Notes under the pieces: model-generated
Told to the model about the DNA's origin: nothing
Databases searched by the model: none
The model's input: only the letters and a program-made list of their open reading frames with translations
Shown here: piece after piece, positions 5,555-5,615 of the stretch
Layout of the letters: each line of letters begins with the position of its first letter
Numbering within the stretch: the stretch's first letter is position 1
Program-made: the position numbers and the translations under genes
DNA from: CAYIFC01 sp964362645
Lineage (GTDB): Bacteria; Patescibacteriota; Minisyncoccia; Phycocordibacterales; JACOZG01
Direction of reading: 5' to 3'
Assembly: GCA_964362645.1 (NCBI GenBank)
Contig: CAYIFC010000042.1
Coordinates: forward strand, 1-5,615
DNA: 5,615 nucleotides

Positions 5555-5615
5555 GTTAAGAACTCCAAATTACGAAACTCCCTTTTCCCCTCATTTACAT
5601 ATACAATAGAAAGGA

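Noticed and set aside
1..5615. CRISPR arrays, tRNAs, rRNAs, insertion sequences, toxin-antitoxin or defence genes
   Set aside because: I found no regularly spaced direct repeats, tRNA-like cloverleaf, transposase motifs or flanking terminal repeats.

Overview
The window looks like bacterial chromosome, probably from an uncultivated lineage. The best guess is a Patescibacteria/CPR-type genome. Grounds for this are the compact separate SecD (447 aa) and SecF (300 aa), the tight packing, three large genes with no Shine-Dalgarno sequence and a candidate leaderless start, and large secreted repeat and LamG proteins. This is inference from style, not a taxonomic proof. The standard bacterial code reads cleanly throughout. 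Five genes lie on the + strand and one on the - strand, with almost no empty DNA.

Region 1 (1-2729) encodes cell-surface proteins. The window opens inside a gene whose last 112 residues hold two dockerin-type, calcium-loop-like repeats, a short Cys-bracketed linker and a C-terminal helix. Twelve bases later, in the same reading frame, starts a 791-residue exported protein. It has an N-terminal membrane or signal segment, a LamG-like jellyroll, a second beta-rich module, a right-handed parallel beta-helix with Asn-rich rungs, a terminal DIGAYE motif and a Pro/Gly/Ser tail. The two are likely co-transcribed and both probably act outside the membrane, perhaps in attachment or glycan binding.

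Region 2 (2730-5192) is the secD-secF pair, the proton-driven accessory part of the Sec translocon that helps pull exported proteins across the membrane. A near-consensus sigma70-type promoter (TTGCCA, 17 bases, TATACT) lies so close to the secD ATG that the transcript should be essentially leaderless. secD and secF are in the same frame, separated only by a stop codon and one further codon. A 57-codon ORF of unknown function overlaps the secF stop by one base.

Region 3 (5193-5615) holds a convergent - strand gene for a 98-residue Cys/His-rich, probably zinc-binding protein. It has a strong Shine-Dalgarno sequence and a textbook intrinsic terminator. The last bases upstream of it may carry regulatory signals for a gene beyond the window edge.

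I see no CRISPR array, tRNA, rRNA, insertion sequence or defence cassette. The points most worth checking are the leaderless secD start, the mixed translation-start signals across neighbouring genes, the in-frame secD/secF junction, an altered residue in SecD's conserved TM4 motif, and the multidomain beta-helix surface protein.
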